DNA of 64,000 bases from a virus. Below the pieces are notes generated by a model, which was given only the letters and a program-made list of their open reading frames with translations, made no database searches and had not been told where the DNA came from. Made by a program: the position numbers and the translations under genes. Below are positions 8,410 to 15,700 of the stretch, piece by piece; position 1 is the first letter of the stretch; each line of letters begins with the position of its first letter. Where the stretch lies: the IMG/VR virus record IMGVR_UViG_3300021442_000250, positions 1-64,000 of that record; one strand, written 5' to 3'.

Positions 8410-8601
8410 ATGAAAACAATAGCTATATTTTTTCTTTCGTTGTTTGTATTAACAGCTTGTTCAGTAAAAAATCCTGCATTAGATTTAGGTAAAAGATGTA
8501 TGCAAAAAGGTGACCAAATTGTATATTCTTACCTTTGGGTTTATGACAAAGAAGCTGGAAATAAAGCAACAAAAGAAATGTGCGATCAAATCGCAGAATA
8601 A
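8410..8601 (+). CDS. small phage lipoprotein
   Basis: 63 residues. A lipoprotein signal peptide is plain: MKTIAIFFLSLFVLTAC, with lipobox LTAC and lipidation at Cys17. The mature part is only 46 residues and has Cys30 and Cys58, which could form a disulfide in the periplasm. Phage lipoproteins of this size include superinfection-exclusion proteins and Rz1-like spanins; it is not Pro-rich, which argues against Rz1, and no Rz gene is next to it. It is the first gene behind the sigma70-type promoter and lacks a ribosome site, consistent with leaderless translation. hemB follows six bases after the stop. Confidence 0.65.
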   Translation: MKTIAIFFLSLFVLTACSVKNPALDLGKRCMQKGDQIVYSYLWVYDKEAGNKATKEMCDQIAE

Positions 8602-8607
8602 ACATAA

Positions 8608-9411
8608 ATGGACTTACTCCAGCCGATCTTTGTCAACCAATCTGGTGAAACATATGAAGCTGGATTAGGCCCAGACAATTCAAGTTATAGTCTTAAAGAC
8701 ATTAACAACAGAATTCAAACAGACATAGACTCTGGTCTAGAAGATTTTCTATTATTCATAACACCTAATAAAAAAACTTGGACACCTGATTGGAAATTCC
8801 AAGCAGAAGTTGTAAACAAAATTAAAACAAAATTCCCAAAAATACAATTAAGTGTAGATGTATGTTTATGTTCAACACTACCAGATGGTCATTGTTGCGT
8901 ATTAGATAAACCTGATACTAGTGAACAATTATTAGTAAGTTTAGGAAAACAATTAGAGTCTGCTGGAGCAGATGTTTTAGCACCAAGTGATATGGGAGAA
9001 AATACAGTTAAAAATCTTAAAGCAGAAACATCTAAATTAATAATGGCATATGTAAAATGGAGAAGTGTATTTTATAGTACATTTAGAGATGTATCAGATA
9101 GTAAACCTTCTAGTGAAAGAACTTATCAATTAAATGTTAAAAATGAATGGGGTATGACATCACGATCACATCAATATGTGGCCGATGGTGCAGATGCATT
9201 ATTATTAAAACCTGCAAGTCATAGTATGGATATATTTGGATTAGTTAAAGCAGGAACATACAAACAAGTTGGACTATTTCAAGTATCAGATGAATATGTA
9301 GGACTACCTACCATTGCACATCAATTAGAAATTGCAACAATATACAAAAGGGCTGGTGCGTCCTTTTTAGTGACATATGGCGCTAGAAACCTGGTGAAAA
9401 AGCTGGTATAA
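8608..9411 (+). CDS. hemB: porphobilinogen synthase (delta-aminolevulinate dehydratase), arm-less
   Basis: HemB condenses two 5-aminolevulinates to porphobilinogen, the first common step of heme, chlorophyll and B12 synthesis. Visible signatures: zinc-cysteine motif DVCLC...GHC (C86, C88, C96 or C97); ADVLAPSDM (121-129); first Schiff-base Lys K150 in AYVKWRSVFYSTFRD; TYQLN (172-176); second Schiff-base Lys K201 in DALLLKPASHSMDI; VSDEY (226-230) and the C-terminal TYGAR. All catalytic elements appear intact. At 267 residues it is shorter than usual (about 320-340); it begins at the LxxPIFV strand, so the N-terminal arm used for octamer assembly is absent, and an in-frame TAA directly before the ATG excludes an upstream extension. 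It is co-transcribed with the lipoprotein gene. Confidence 0.88.
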   Translation: MDLLQPIFVNQSGETYEAGLGPDNSSYSLKDINNRIQTDIDSGLEDFLLFITPNKKTWTPDWKFQAEVVNKIKTKFPKIQLSVDVCLCSTLPDGHCCVLDKPDTSEQLLVSLGKQLESAGADVLAPSDMGENTVKNLKAETSKLIMAYVKWRSVFYSTFRDVSDSKPSSERTYQLNVKNEWGMTSRSHQYVADGADALLLKPASHSMDIFGLVKAGTYKQVGLFQVSDEYVGLPTIAHQLEIATIYKRAGASFLVTYGARNLVKKLV

Positions 9412-9434
9412 TTTCATTACTTGTAAATATTTGT

Positions 9435-9716
9435 ATGATAGAAATAGATTCAAATCAATTGTATGATGAGTATTCAGAATACAGAAACAGACTAAAAGTT
9501 TGGAAGAGAAATCATGGCATTTTTATCAAAGATATTCAAAAATTAGAACGAACAGTAGATACATTATTAAATGAAAGATTAGATGAATTAATAATGTTAA
9601 GACAAACTAAAAGACAAATTTACCAAGAACGTGCTGATCTAAAACTACAACAAGCAATTAATTCCTTAAAATATTTCAGTAAAATAGAGCTTTTGGCTTC
9701 CCTCTCAAAAGGATAA
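9435..9716 (+). CDS. coiled-coil protein of unknown function
   Basis: 93 residues, rich in Lys, Arg, Glu and Leu, predicted almost entirely helical with a heptad-like stretch from about residue 10 to 75 (for example LERTVDTLLNERLDELIMLR). No motif or family recognised. A TGTAAATA late-promoter variant lies at 9422-9429 just before the ATG, and its stop overlaps the GATAAATA element of the next unit. It may be a small structural or assembly protein. Confidence 0.55.
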   Translation: MIEIDSNQLYDEYSEYRNRLKVWKRNHGIFIKDIQKLERTVDTLLNERLDELIMLRQTKRQIYQERADLKLQQAINSLKYFSKIELLASLSKG

Positions 9717-9719
9717 ATA
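9712..9719 (+). promoter_or_regulatory. late promoter-like octamer GATAAATA
   Basis: T4-late-like element in front of the 9797 structural gene; the expected start near 9725 gives a leader of about 70 bases that contains two hairpins. Confidence 0.6.
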
Positions 9720-9726
9720 CAATTGA

Positions 9727-9764
9727 ACTAGACACCTTGTCTAGTCTTATGCAGACACAACTGC
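9727..9764 (+). promoter_or_regulatory. structured 5' leader, two hairpins
   Basis: ACTAGACA (9727-9734) pairs perfectly with TGTCTAGT (9738-9745) over a CCT loop. A second hairpin has GCAG (9751-9754) and CTGC (9761-9764) around ACACAA, extendable by flanking TAT/GTA pairs. The ACCTTGT...CAG-loop-CTG order recurs in the leader at 15611-15638. Confidence 0.55.
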
Positions 9765-9796
9765 GTATAACATAGAACGTTAAAGGGAGAAAAAAA

Positions 9797-10162
9797 ATGG
9801 GAAGACCTATCAACAAAAGAAACTTCGGAACTGGTGCAGGCAATATTCAAGTTACATCTTGGAGAAAAGCCGCTGGTGTGGAGTCACAAACAGCTGGTTC
9901 AATCGTCAGACAAAGATCAACTAGAAAATTTATGGTTAATGCCAATGGTGCAGAAGAATTAATGACTCTAGTTAATAAGGCACAAGGTGCTTTAGCGGCG
10001 AGTGAATTTATCATCAATGCTAAAGACGATGGTGGAACTGCTACGCAAGTTACAAAACTTCGTAACAGAACTGTTCAAACAGAAGGAACAGCTAATTTCA
10101 AATATACGTTAAGCGACTCTAATGCGGCTACTTCAGCAGTTAGAACTGTAGACGTAATCTAA
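9797..10162 (+). CDS. small virion protein, MGRP family (copy 1)
   Basis: 121 residues beginning MGRPINKRNFG. It shares the start, the IVRQRSTRKFMVN / IKRQRGSNKFMVD block and a terminal KYxxSDSxxxxSAVRTVDV-like strand with the next gene (10244), so they are paralogues. Composition (Thr, Ala, Asn, no Cys, mostly beta) fits a structural protein. Such MGRP proteins occur in late regions of marine T4-like phages; the exact role (decoration or fibre component) is not known to me. Late promoter upstream, ribosome site AAGGGAG, terminator downstream: an independent late unit, implying abundant product. Confidence 0.65.
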   Translation: MGRPINKRNFGTGAGNIQVTSWRKAAGVESQTAGSIVRQRSTRKFMVNANGAEELMTLVNKAQGALAASEFIINAKDDGGTATQVTKLRNRTVQTEGTANFKYTLSDSNAATSAVRTVDVI

Positions 10163-10186
10163 TAATATAAACTAATAACGCATTGT

Positions 10187-10215
10187 AAGGGGAAGTTTTC
10201 ACGCTTCCCCTTTTT
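10187..10215 (+). terminator. rho-independent terminator
   Basis: AAGGGGAAG (10187-10195) pairs with CTTCCCCTT (10204-10212), nine pairs, eight-base loop, followed by a T-run to 10215. It ends the 9797 unit and is followed two bases later by a new late promoter. Confidence 0.92.
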
Positions 10216-10216
10216 G

Positions 10217-10224
10217 CATAAATA
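10217..10224 (+). promoter_or_regulatory. late promoter-like octamer CATAAATA
   Basis: Directly after the terminator at 10187-10215 and 19 bases before the ATG at 10244. Confidence 0.65.
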
Positions 10225-10243
10225 AGTATAATATAATAAGAAT

Positions 10244-10621
10244 ATGGGTAGACCAGTTAATAAGAAGCATTTTGGGATCGTTAGTGGTTCAGACAACAAT
10301 TTTGTTGTTACTGTGAAAGTGGGTACAAACGCAGTTTCGGCAGTTGGGATCATTAAAAGACAGCGTGGATCTAATAAATTTATGGTAGATGATGCTAATG
10401 ATGATTCCGGAAATGAAGGAATATGTAGGTTAGTTGATAAAGACATTAATAGTTTAAATGATAATGAAATGTCTTTAACAGGTTACATAGGCGGAGCTGG
10501 TGACGGAGTTAGACTTAGAAAAGTGTTTAATAAAACCGCAATTGACTTTTCCGGCGTCCGTTATAAGTGGTCAGTTACAGATGACTCAACGTCTAGCCAA
10601 ATGGTTTTAACTGCGGTATAG
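10244..10621 (+). CDS. small virion protein, MGRP family (copy 2)
   Basis: 125 residues, paralogue of the gene at 9797: MGRPVNKKHFG start, central IIKRQRGSNKFMVDD, and a beta-rich C-terminus ending in YKWSVTDDSTSSQMVLTAV. The middle differs, with an acidic DDANDDSG stretch. Tandem duplication with separate promoters suggests two versions used at different virion sites or in different amounts. Likely a late structural protein; no enzymatic motif. It is followed after nine bases by the fibre gene at 10631. Confidence 0.65.
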   Translation: MGRPVNKKHFGIVSGSDNNFVVTVKVGTNAVSAVGIIKRQRGSNKFMVDDANDDSGNEGICRLVDKDINSLNDNEMSLTGYIGGAGDGVRLRKVFNKTAIDFSGVRYKWSVTDDSTSSQMVLTAV

Positions 10622-10630
10622 GGATTGTAA

Positions 10631-11614
10631 ATGTCAAGATTTATTCAAGTACCAAATGGTGATTATAAAGTAAAAGTCCAATCTGGTGGAGAAATAAAAT
10701 TAGACACTGGTGTTGGCGTAGGTAATACTAGAATAACAGGAAATTTAATTGTTGAAGGAACACAAACTCAAGTAACATCAAATGAATTAACTGTTAAAGA
10801 TAATATTATAGAAGTTAATAGTGGTGAAAATGGTGTAGGTGTTACACTTAATCAAGCAGGAATTAGAGTAGACAGAGGAAGTTTAGTCGATGTCCAAATG
10901 CTATTTGACGAACAATTATCCTGGAATGATCCCGATTCTCAAACAACTAGAACAGGCGCTTTTACATTTGTAGATGTAAACGGAGCATTATTAGGTTTAC
11001 GAACTAATAGTATTAGCACCGGTGGACCAATTTATTTTCAACCAGGTGGTTCAGGTTCTTTAAGAGTTATAAAAACAAGTTATGAAACTTACGTAACAGA
11101 CGATAATGATATTCCTAATAAAAAATATGTTGATACTGAAATAGTTACTCAAATTAATTCTTTAGCACCTGTGTTTATTGGACATAGTGATACAGAAGTA
11201 AGGGTAGCTGATTCTACAGGTGGAGCAAATCCAGTTAGTCAAATTACAATGTCAGTTGATGGTGTTGTAAAAGCTAAAATGAACAGCAATTCTTTTGAAT
11301 TATATAATACTACTGTTGATATTGGTCAAATTAGAATTGAAGATAATATTATATCAAACACCGTAAGTAATGGTGATTTAAAACTAGAAGCACCAGGTAC
11401 AGGAGCAGTAAAAGTTACTGACTCTTTTGTAATTCAACAAACACCAAGCACTTTAGACCCTGCTACAGACCCAGCATATGATACAGAAGGTGTTAAACTA
11501 TATTCAAAAGTTCCAGCAGGAGGCGATACTGGGCTTTATTATGTAAATACAAACGATGCTTATGGAGAAATGATCAGTAAAAATAGATCAATTGTCTTAA
11601 GTATGGTGTTATAA
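10631..11614 (+). CDS. tail fibre-like structural protein
   Basis: 327 residues, beta-rich with no membrane segment. It contains fibre-type repeats such as VGNTRITGNLIVEGTQTQV and LTVKDNIIEVNSG near the N-terminus, IPNKKYVDTEI (about 160), and a C-terminal TGLYYVNTNDAYGEMISKNR ending in SIVLSMVL. The NKKYVD block, also present as NKTYVD in the 43307 gene, is widespread in phage fibre proteins. It is the first of a run of fibre genes on one strand with short spacers. Receptor-binding or fibre-shaft role is inferred. Confidence 0.6.
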   Translation: MSRFIQVPNGDYKVKVQSGGEIKLDTGVGVGNTRITGNLIVEGTQTQVTSNELTVKDNIIEVNSGENGVGVTLNQAGIRVDRGSLVDVQMLFDEQLSWNDPDSQTTRTGAFTFVDVNGALLGLRTNSISTGGPIYFQPGGSGSLRVIKTSYETYVTDDNDIPNKKYVDTEIVTQINSLAPVFIGHSDTEVRVADSTGGANPVSQITMSVDGVVKAKMNSNSFELYNTTVDIGQIRIEDNIISNTVSNGDLKLEAPGTGAVKVTDSFVIQQTPSTLDPATDPAYDTEGVKLYSKVPAGGDTGLYYVNTNDAYGEMISKNRSIVLSMVL

Positions 11615-11622
11615 GGATAAAA

Positions 11623-11958
11623 ATGGCTATTACAAACCACGAAATTACAACAGGACAAACGGTAGATGTGTTATTAGTACCAGCAGGAAAAACTTTTGCA
11701 GTAACAGGTTTATTATTATGTAATACTGCGGCAGTAGATCCAGCAGGAGGAAATGATAGTACGTTTACAATATATGCTGTAGCAAATGGTGAAGCCCCAG
11801 GTAACAAAAATATTATAGTTAACTCAGTAACACTTCCAGGTGCTGAAACCTTTACATTAGATACAGAAAAATTGATTTTAGCCGCAGGCGATAAAGTTAG
11901 AATTTCAGTTGGTGGCGCATCTAATGTTGCTTCGGTTGTAAGCTATCTGGAGGTATAA
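11623..11958 (+). CDS. small beta-sandwich virion protein (family A, copy 1)
   Basis: 111 residues, almost all beta. Pattern: VDVLLVPAGKTFAVTGLLLC near the start, a central hydrophobic strand, LILAAGDKVRISV, and a terminal VVSYLEV. Two other genes (19420 and 34524) have the same size and pattern (strand-rich, LSAG(E/Q)KLxx late in the chain, hydrophobic end). The fold resembles small decoration or fibre-tip proteins. Its stop overlaps the next start (TAATG), so the two are translationally coupled. Confidence 0.55.
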   Translation: MAITNHEITTGQTVDVLLVPAGKTFAVTGLLLCNTAAVDPAGGNDSTFTIYAVANGEAPGNKNIIVNSVTLPGAETFTLDTEKLILAAGDKVRISVGGASNVASVVSYLEV

Positions 11959-12752
11959 TGAAATTTCTAAAAAGACACTCCTCAAATAAAAGAATGATTA
12001 ACGGTAAAGGCGTGGTCTACGATCAATATGAAAATATTAATATTGAATCTGTAGGTTCACTGCAAGTTCCTAAAGGAACAACAGCACAAAGACCTACTTT
12101 ACCTATAGTTGGTCAACTTAGATATAACACAACAACTAAAAACTTTGAAGTTTATGAAGATGTTGGTGGCGGTGGTACAATGTGGAAATCATTTAGATTA
12201 AGTGAACCATTTGGAGTAACAGTTCAATCTTTAGGAAATGGAAATGATACAGAAATAAACTTTGGTGTATTAGATTCAAATGACGGTGGTATGAAACAAG
12301 AACCAGCTACTCCTCAAGCAGTATTAGTAATGGTAGAAAACGTTTTACAAATTCCAACAACAAATTATACACTTATACAAAATCCTTGTAGTGTTAATAG
12401 TATTAAGGTAGCTGTGGTACAAAACTATAATGCTACTGGTGTTGGAGCATTTCAAAGTAAAGATTTAGCATTTGTTGATTGGATAGATAAAGGTTATCAC
12501 GTAGGTCAACAAATTGTAATAACAGGATCAGCTAATAATAATGGAACATATTCAGTTACAGCAGTTACACAAGAATATTTAAGTGCTAATCAATTGCTTG
12601 TTAATGAAACTAACGTAGGAAACGCTCAAATTTTTGTAGACGGTAAAAGTTCAGTAACAACTAATTCATACCCTGTAGGGTTTTATCTTGCATTTGGTAC
12701 ACCTGTACCTACTGGAAAACCAGTAACAGTTATTCATAACTTCGACAAATAA
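11958..12752 (+). CDS. fibre-associated structural protein
   Basis: 264 residues. Near residue 30 it has LQVPKGTTAQRPTLPIVGQL followed by RYNTTTKNFEVYE, a motif (P.GTTAxRP....G.xRYNT....FE.Y) that recurs in the 12793 and 15701 fibres and is common in phage tail fibre proteins. The rest is beta-rich with VLQIPTTNYTL and a terminal KPVTVIHNFDK. It overlaps the preceding gene by one base. Probably part of a multi-protein fibre; no catalytic motif. Confidence 0.6.
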   Translation: MKFLKRHSSNKRMINGKGVVYDQYENINIESVGSLQVPKGTTAQRPTLPIVGQLRYNTTTKNFEVYEDVGGGGTMWKSFRLSEPFGVTVQSLGNGNDTEINFGVLDSNDGGMKQEPATPQAVLVMVENVLQIPTTNYTLIQNPCSVNSIKVAVVQNYNATGVGAFQSKDLAFVDWIDKGYHVGQQIVITGSANNNGTYSVTAVTQEYLSANQLLVNETNVGNAQIFVDGKSSVTTNSYPVGFYLAFGTPVPTGKPVTVIHNFDK

Positions 12753-12769
12753 ATTATTCCCCAAAATAC

Positions 12770-12777
12770 CATAAATA
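12770..12777 (+). promoter_or_regulatory. late promoter-like octamer CATAAATA
   Basis: 16 bases before the ATG at 12793, with ribosome site AAAAGGAG (12781-12788) between. Confidence 0.65.
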
Positions 12778-12792
12778 CGTAAAAGGAGTACT

Positions 12793-15546
12793 ATGCCAAC
12801 AGGTACAACAAATTTAGGTAGAATATCAGGACCATTACTTAAAGAAAATCTGACAAGATCTAGTGATTTAGCTTTTGAAACAGATTTACTTTTCATTGGG
12901 CATACTAATAGTAAAATAGGTATTAGAACAGATGCTCCATCAAAAGATTTAACTATTACAGGAACAACAAAAGTTCCTACAGAATTAACTGCCACAAATA
13001 GTGCTACAATTGGAAATATGGTATGGGACCAAGATGGTATTAGATCTTTATTAGGTCCTATTACAATAACAACTGGTGCAGGCGGGGCCATAACTTATAA
13101 AGAATTAAGAACAGAACATCTTTACTTCACAAATAGTACTATAGGTGCTTATAATACAAATTCAAATATTGAAATTTATCCGGGACCTGGTACTGGAAAA
13201 TTTGTAATTCCTAGTGATTTAAAATCTTACGGAAGTATTCATTCTACAGCAGATATAACATTTGATGGTAGTGTTTTTATAGGTGGAGATTCAGATGAAG
13301 ATACTATAAAATTTGAAGGTGACATAACTTCTAACTTAAATGTAGACCAAACATTAACATTTGATGTAGGTGCAAATTTAAAAAGATGGGGATACTTCCA
13401 CGTAAAAAGTATGCCTGACTTGAATAACATTACTATTGATAACTTTATAAGTTTAAATGGAGTAGCTGTTAATTTAGGTATAACAAACAAATGGTATGTT
13501 ACTACAGATGGTACTGACGCATTATCGGGTACTCATCCTAACTTTGCATTTGGAACTATTAAACATACATTACAAACTATTGAAGAAAGTACAGCAGGAC
13601 CACATGAAGTTCACGTTTTTCCAGGAACATATGAAGAAGTTTTTCCATTAGAAATTCCTGAAAATGTTACTATAAAAGGTATAGGTCAAGGAGCTGTTAT
13701 TATAAAACCAACAGTTGGAACACAAAGTGAATTTGCATTTTTATTAAATGATAGTTGTTCTATACAAAATGTTACTATTACTGGAAGTTTAGGTGGTTTT
13801 AAATTTGCCAATAATGCAACTATTGTAAATCAATCTCCTTATCTAGCAGATATTAAATTAAAATTAGAAGACAGTCTTGCTTACGGTATATCACTTAACG
13901 GAAATATAACTGATACAAACAGTGAAGATAGTGTATCACTTAAAAATGTATCTATAAAATTAAATCATGCTAATTCAGTAGGAATTTATACTACAGGTGC
14001 AGGCGTAAAAGTAGAAGCAATAGAATGTATTATAGAAGGACTAGCTGATAAAGGAATTGAAAATACAGGTGGAGAAGTAAAAGTAATAGGATCTATATTC
14101 CGTAATTTAACTACAGCAATTAGTGGAAATGGAGCTACTACTATAGTCAATGCAATAGGTTGTGCATTTGATAAAGTAACTCAAAATGTAAATCCTGTTA
14201 ATAATGCTAAAATTTATACAAGTTCTTTTGATGAAAAAAATAATTTTGAAGTAGGTGATTTAACAGGAACAAATTATCACTTTGGAATTAATGATAAACA
14301 ATTTAATTTAAAATCTAGTTCAATAACTTTAACTGATTCACAAATTAATTTTACAGGTGGTGATCATACACATCTTGAAGGTGATGAATTAACTGTAGGT
14401 GATTATACTATAACTGATGGTACATTAAAAACTCATACAGGTGATATTAATGTTAAATCTACTGGAACAATTAATTTTAATACTGATACTAAAATTTTAA
14501 ACAATAACAGTATAACAATATCAGGTGATGGAACTATAGCAGGTTCATTAATTAATCTTGGTGATCAACCTACAGACATTGTAGACTTCAATATGGATAT
14601 GACACAAGATTTATTACCAGCTGACAATACAATACGAAATTTGGGTTCCGCAAGTAAGCAATGGTATAAATCTACTTTTTCTACTGTAGATTTTGGTAAT
14701 CTTGTAGTTCATAATAATACTATGAGAACAACAGAATCTAATGCTGACTTAGAATTAAAAGGTAGTGGAACTGGTAATGTTGTTACTGAAGAATTATCAT
14801 TTGGCACAGGAATTTCTTCTGCAAATGATATAGTTTTTGATACAGGAGCATCAACACTTACAGTTAATAGTACAACAGCATTAAACGTTCCTGTAGGAAC
14901 AACTGCACAAAGACCTACACAAGATAGAGGAATAAGATTTGACACTACTAGTTCATTATTTGAAACATTTCACGGAGGAGCAACTCCTTTAGGTGGTGTA
15001 ATAGATGCTGATTTAGACACTAAAATAGATTTAACAAGTAATCAATTTACATTTAAAATAGCTGGATCTAACGTAGGTACTTTAACTGGTACAGAACTAA
15101 CACTTAATAGATTTGGAAGTCAAGATCAAGTTAATATAGATGACAATACTATAACTGTACCTGACGGAGCCGTAAATGCTCAAGCAGGTTTAGAAGCTAA
15201 TGGTACTGGTAAAGTAATATTAGACACATCTAACTTTACTATGTCTGGGGGCACTCTTCTTAATAGTGAAAGTGAAAGCGATATTATTGTTACAGGTACG
15301 GGTTTAAAAGTAGATAGATTTGTTAAAATAGACGCTCCAGCTATCAAATTTCCATATGGTACTTCTGTAGAACAAGAAGGAAAATCCAACAAAAAACAAG
15401 GTGAATTGTTTTGGAATACAGATGTTTCTATACTTCAAGTATGGACTGGAACTGAATGGAAATCTGCTACAGGACAAGCAGAAACAAGCATAACTATAGA
15501 AGATTTAGAAGCAATTAACTTAACATATAACTTAATAATTAATTAA
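12793..15546 (+). CDS. beta-helix tail fibre protein (GRISG family, copy 1)
   Basis: 917 residues. N-terminal anchor LGRISGPLLKENLTR, then LAFETDLLFIGHTNSKIG, is shared with the 15701 fibre. From about residue 233 a KWYVTTDGTDALSG...GTI block leads into VFPGTYEEVFPLEIPENV and TIKGIGQGAVIIKP, the signature of a right-handed parallel beta-helix (pectate-lyase-like) that often binds or cuts polysaccharide; no catalytic residues can be assigned. Later there are fibre-shaft repeats and NVPVGTTAQRPTQ...GIRFDT. The C-terminus LEAINLTYNLIIN parallels the TYAIALG ends of the 15701 and 43307 proteins and may be a trimerisation tip. Own late promoter and ribosome site. Confidence 0.7.
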   Translation: MPTGTTNLGRISGPLLKENLTRSSDLAFETDLLFIGHTNSKIGIRTDAPSKDLTITGTTKVPTELTATNSATIGNMVWDQDGIRSLLGPITITTGAGGAITYKELRTEHLYFTNSTIGAYNTNSNIEIYPGPGTGKFVIPSDLKSYGSIHSTADITFDGSVFIGGDSDEDTIKFEGDITSNLNVDQTLTFDVGANLKRWGYFHVKSMPDLNNITIDNFISLNGVAVNLGITNKWYVTTDGTDALSGTHPNFAFGTIKHTLQTIEESTAGPHEVHVFPGTYEEVFPLEIPENVTIKGIGQGAVIIKPTVGTQSEFAFLLNDSCSIQNVTITGSLGGFKFANNATIVNQSPYLADIKLKLEDSLAYGISLNGNITDTNSEDSVSLKNVSIKLNHANSVGIYTTGAGVKVEAIECIIEGLADKGIENTGGEVKVIGSIFRNLTTAISGNGATTIVNAIGCAFDKVTQNVNPVNNAKIYTSSFDEKNNFEVGDLTGTNYHFGINDKQFNLKSSSITLTDSQINFTGGDHTHLEGDELTVGDYTITDGTLKTHTGDINVKSTGTINFNTDTKILNNNSITISGDGTIAGSLINLGDQPTDIVDFNMDMTQDLLPADNTIRNLGSASKQWYKSTFSTVDFGNLVVHNNTMRTTESNADLELKGSGTGNVVTEELSFGTGISSANDIVFDTGASTLTVNSTTALNVPVGTTAQRPTQDRGIRFDTTSSLFETFHGGATPLGGVIDADLDTKIDLTSNQFTFKIAGSNVGTLTGTELTLNRFGSQDQVNIDDNTITVPDGAVNAQAGLEANGTGKVILDTSNFTMSGGTLLNSESESDIIVTGTGLKVDRFVKIDAPAIKFPYGTSVEQEGKSNKKQGELFWNTDVSILQVWTGTEWKSATGQAETSITIEDLEAINLTYNLIIN

Positions 15547-15585
15547 GCAATATTCTAGCATACTACAACATAAATCCAAAATCAG

Positions 15586-15593
15586 TATAAATA
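15586..15593 (+). promoter_or_regulatory. late promoter TATAAATA
   Basis: Exact T4 late consensus. The start codon is more than 100 bases downstream, leaving an unusually long leader (15594-15700). Confidence 0.7.
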
Positions 15594-15700
15594 CTAATAA
15601 TGTTTAAATCAGACCTTGTTTTAGACAGGACAAACTGTGGTTCAACCCGCAAGGTAATGTGGTTGGTGGGACAAGATCCCCGTGCTAAAGGAGATAGAGA
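15594..15700 (+). promoter_or_regulatory. long structured 5' leader of the 15701 fibre gene
   Basis: More GC-rich than the surroundings. ACCTTG (15613-15618) can pair with CAAGGT (15650-15655), enclosing a hairpin ACAG (15625-15628)/CTGT (15635-15638) with loop GACAAA. A further weak stem joins GTGGG near 15667 with CCCC near 15680. AAAGGAG precedes the ATG. It resembles the leader at 9727-9764. No known riboswitch recognised. Confidence 0.45.

Noticed and set aside
15594-15700. tRNA or known riboswitch in the GC-richer leader
   Set aside because: A GGTTCAACC-like stretch recalls a T-arm, but acceptor, D and anticodon arms cannot be formed; no known riboswitch core recognised.
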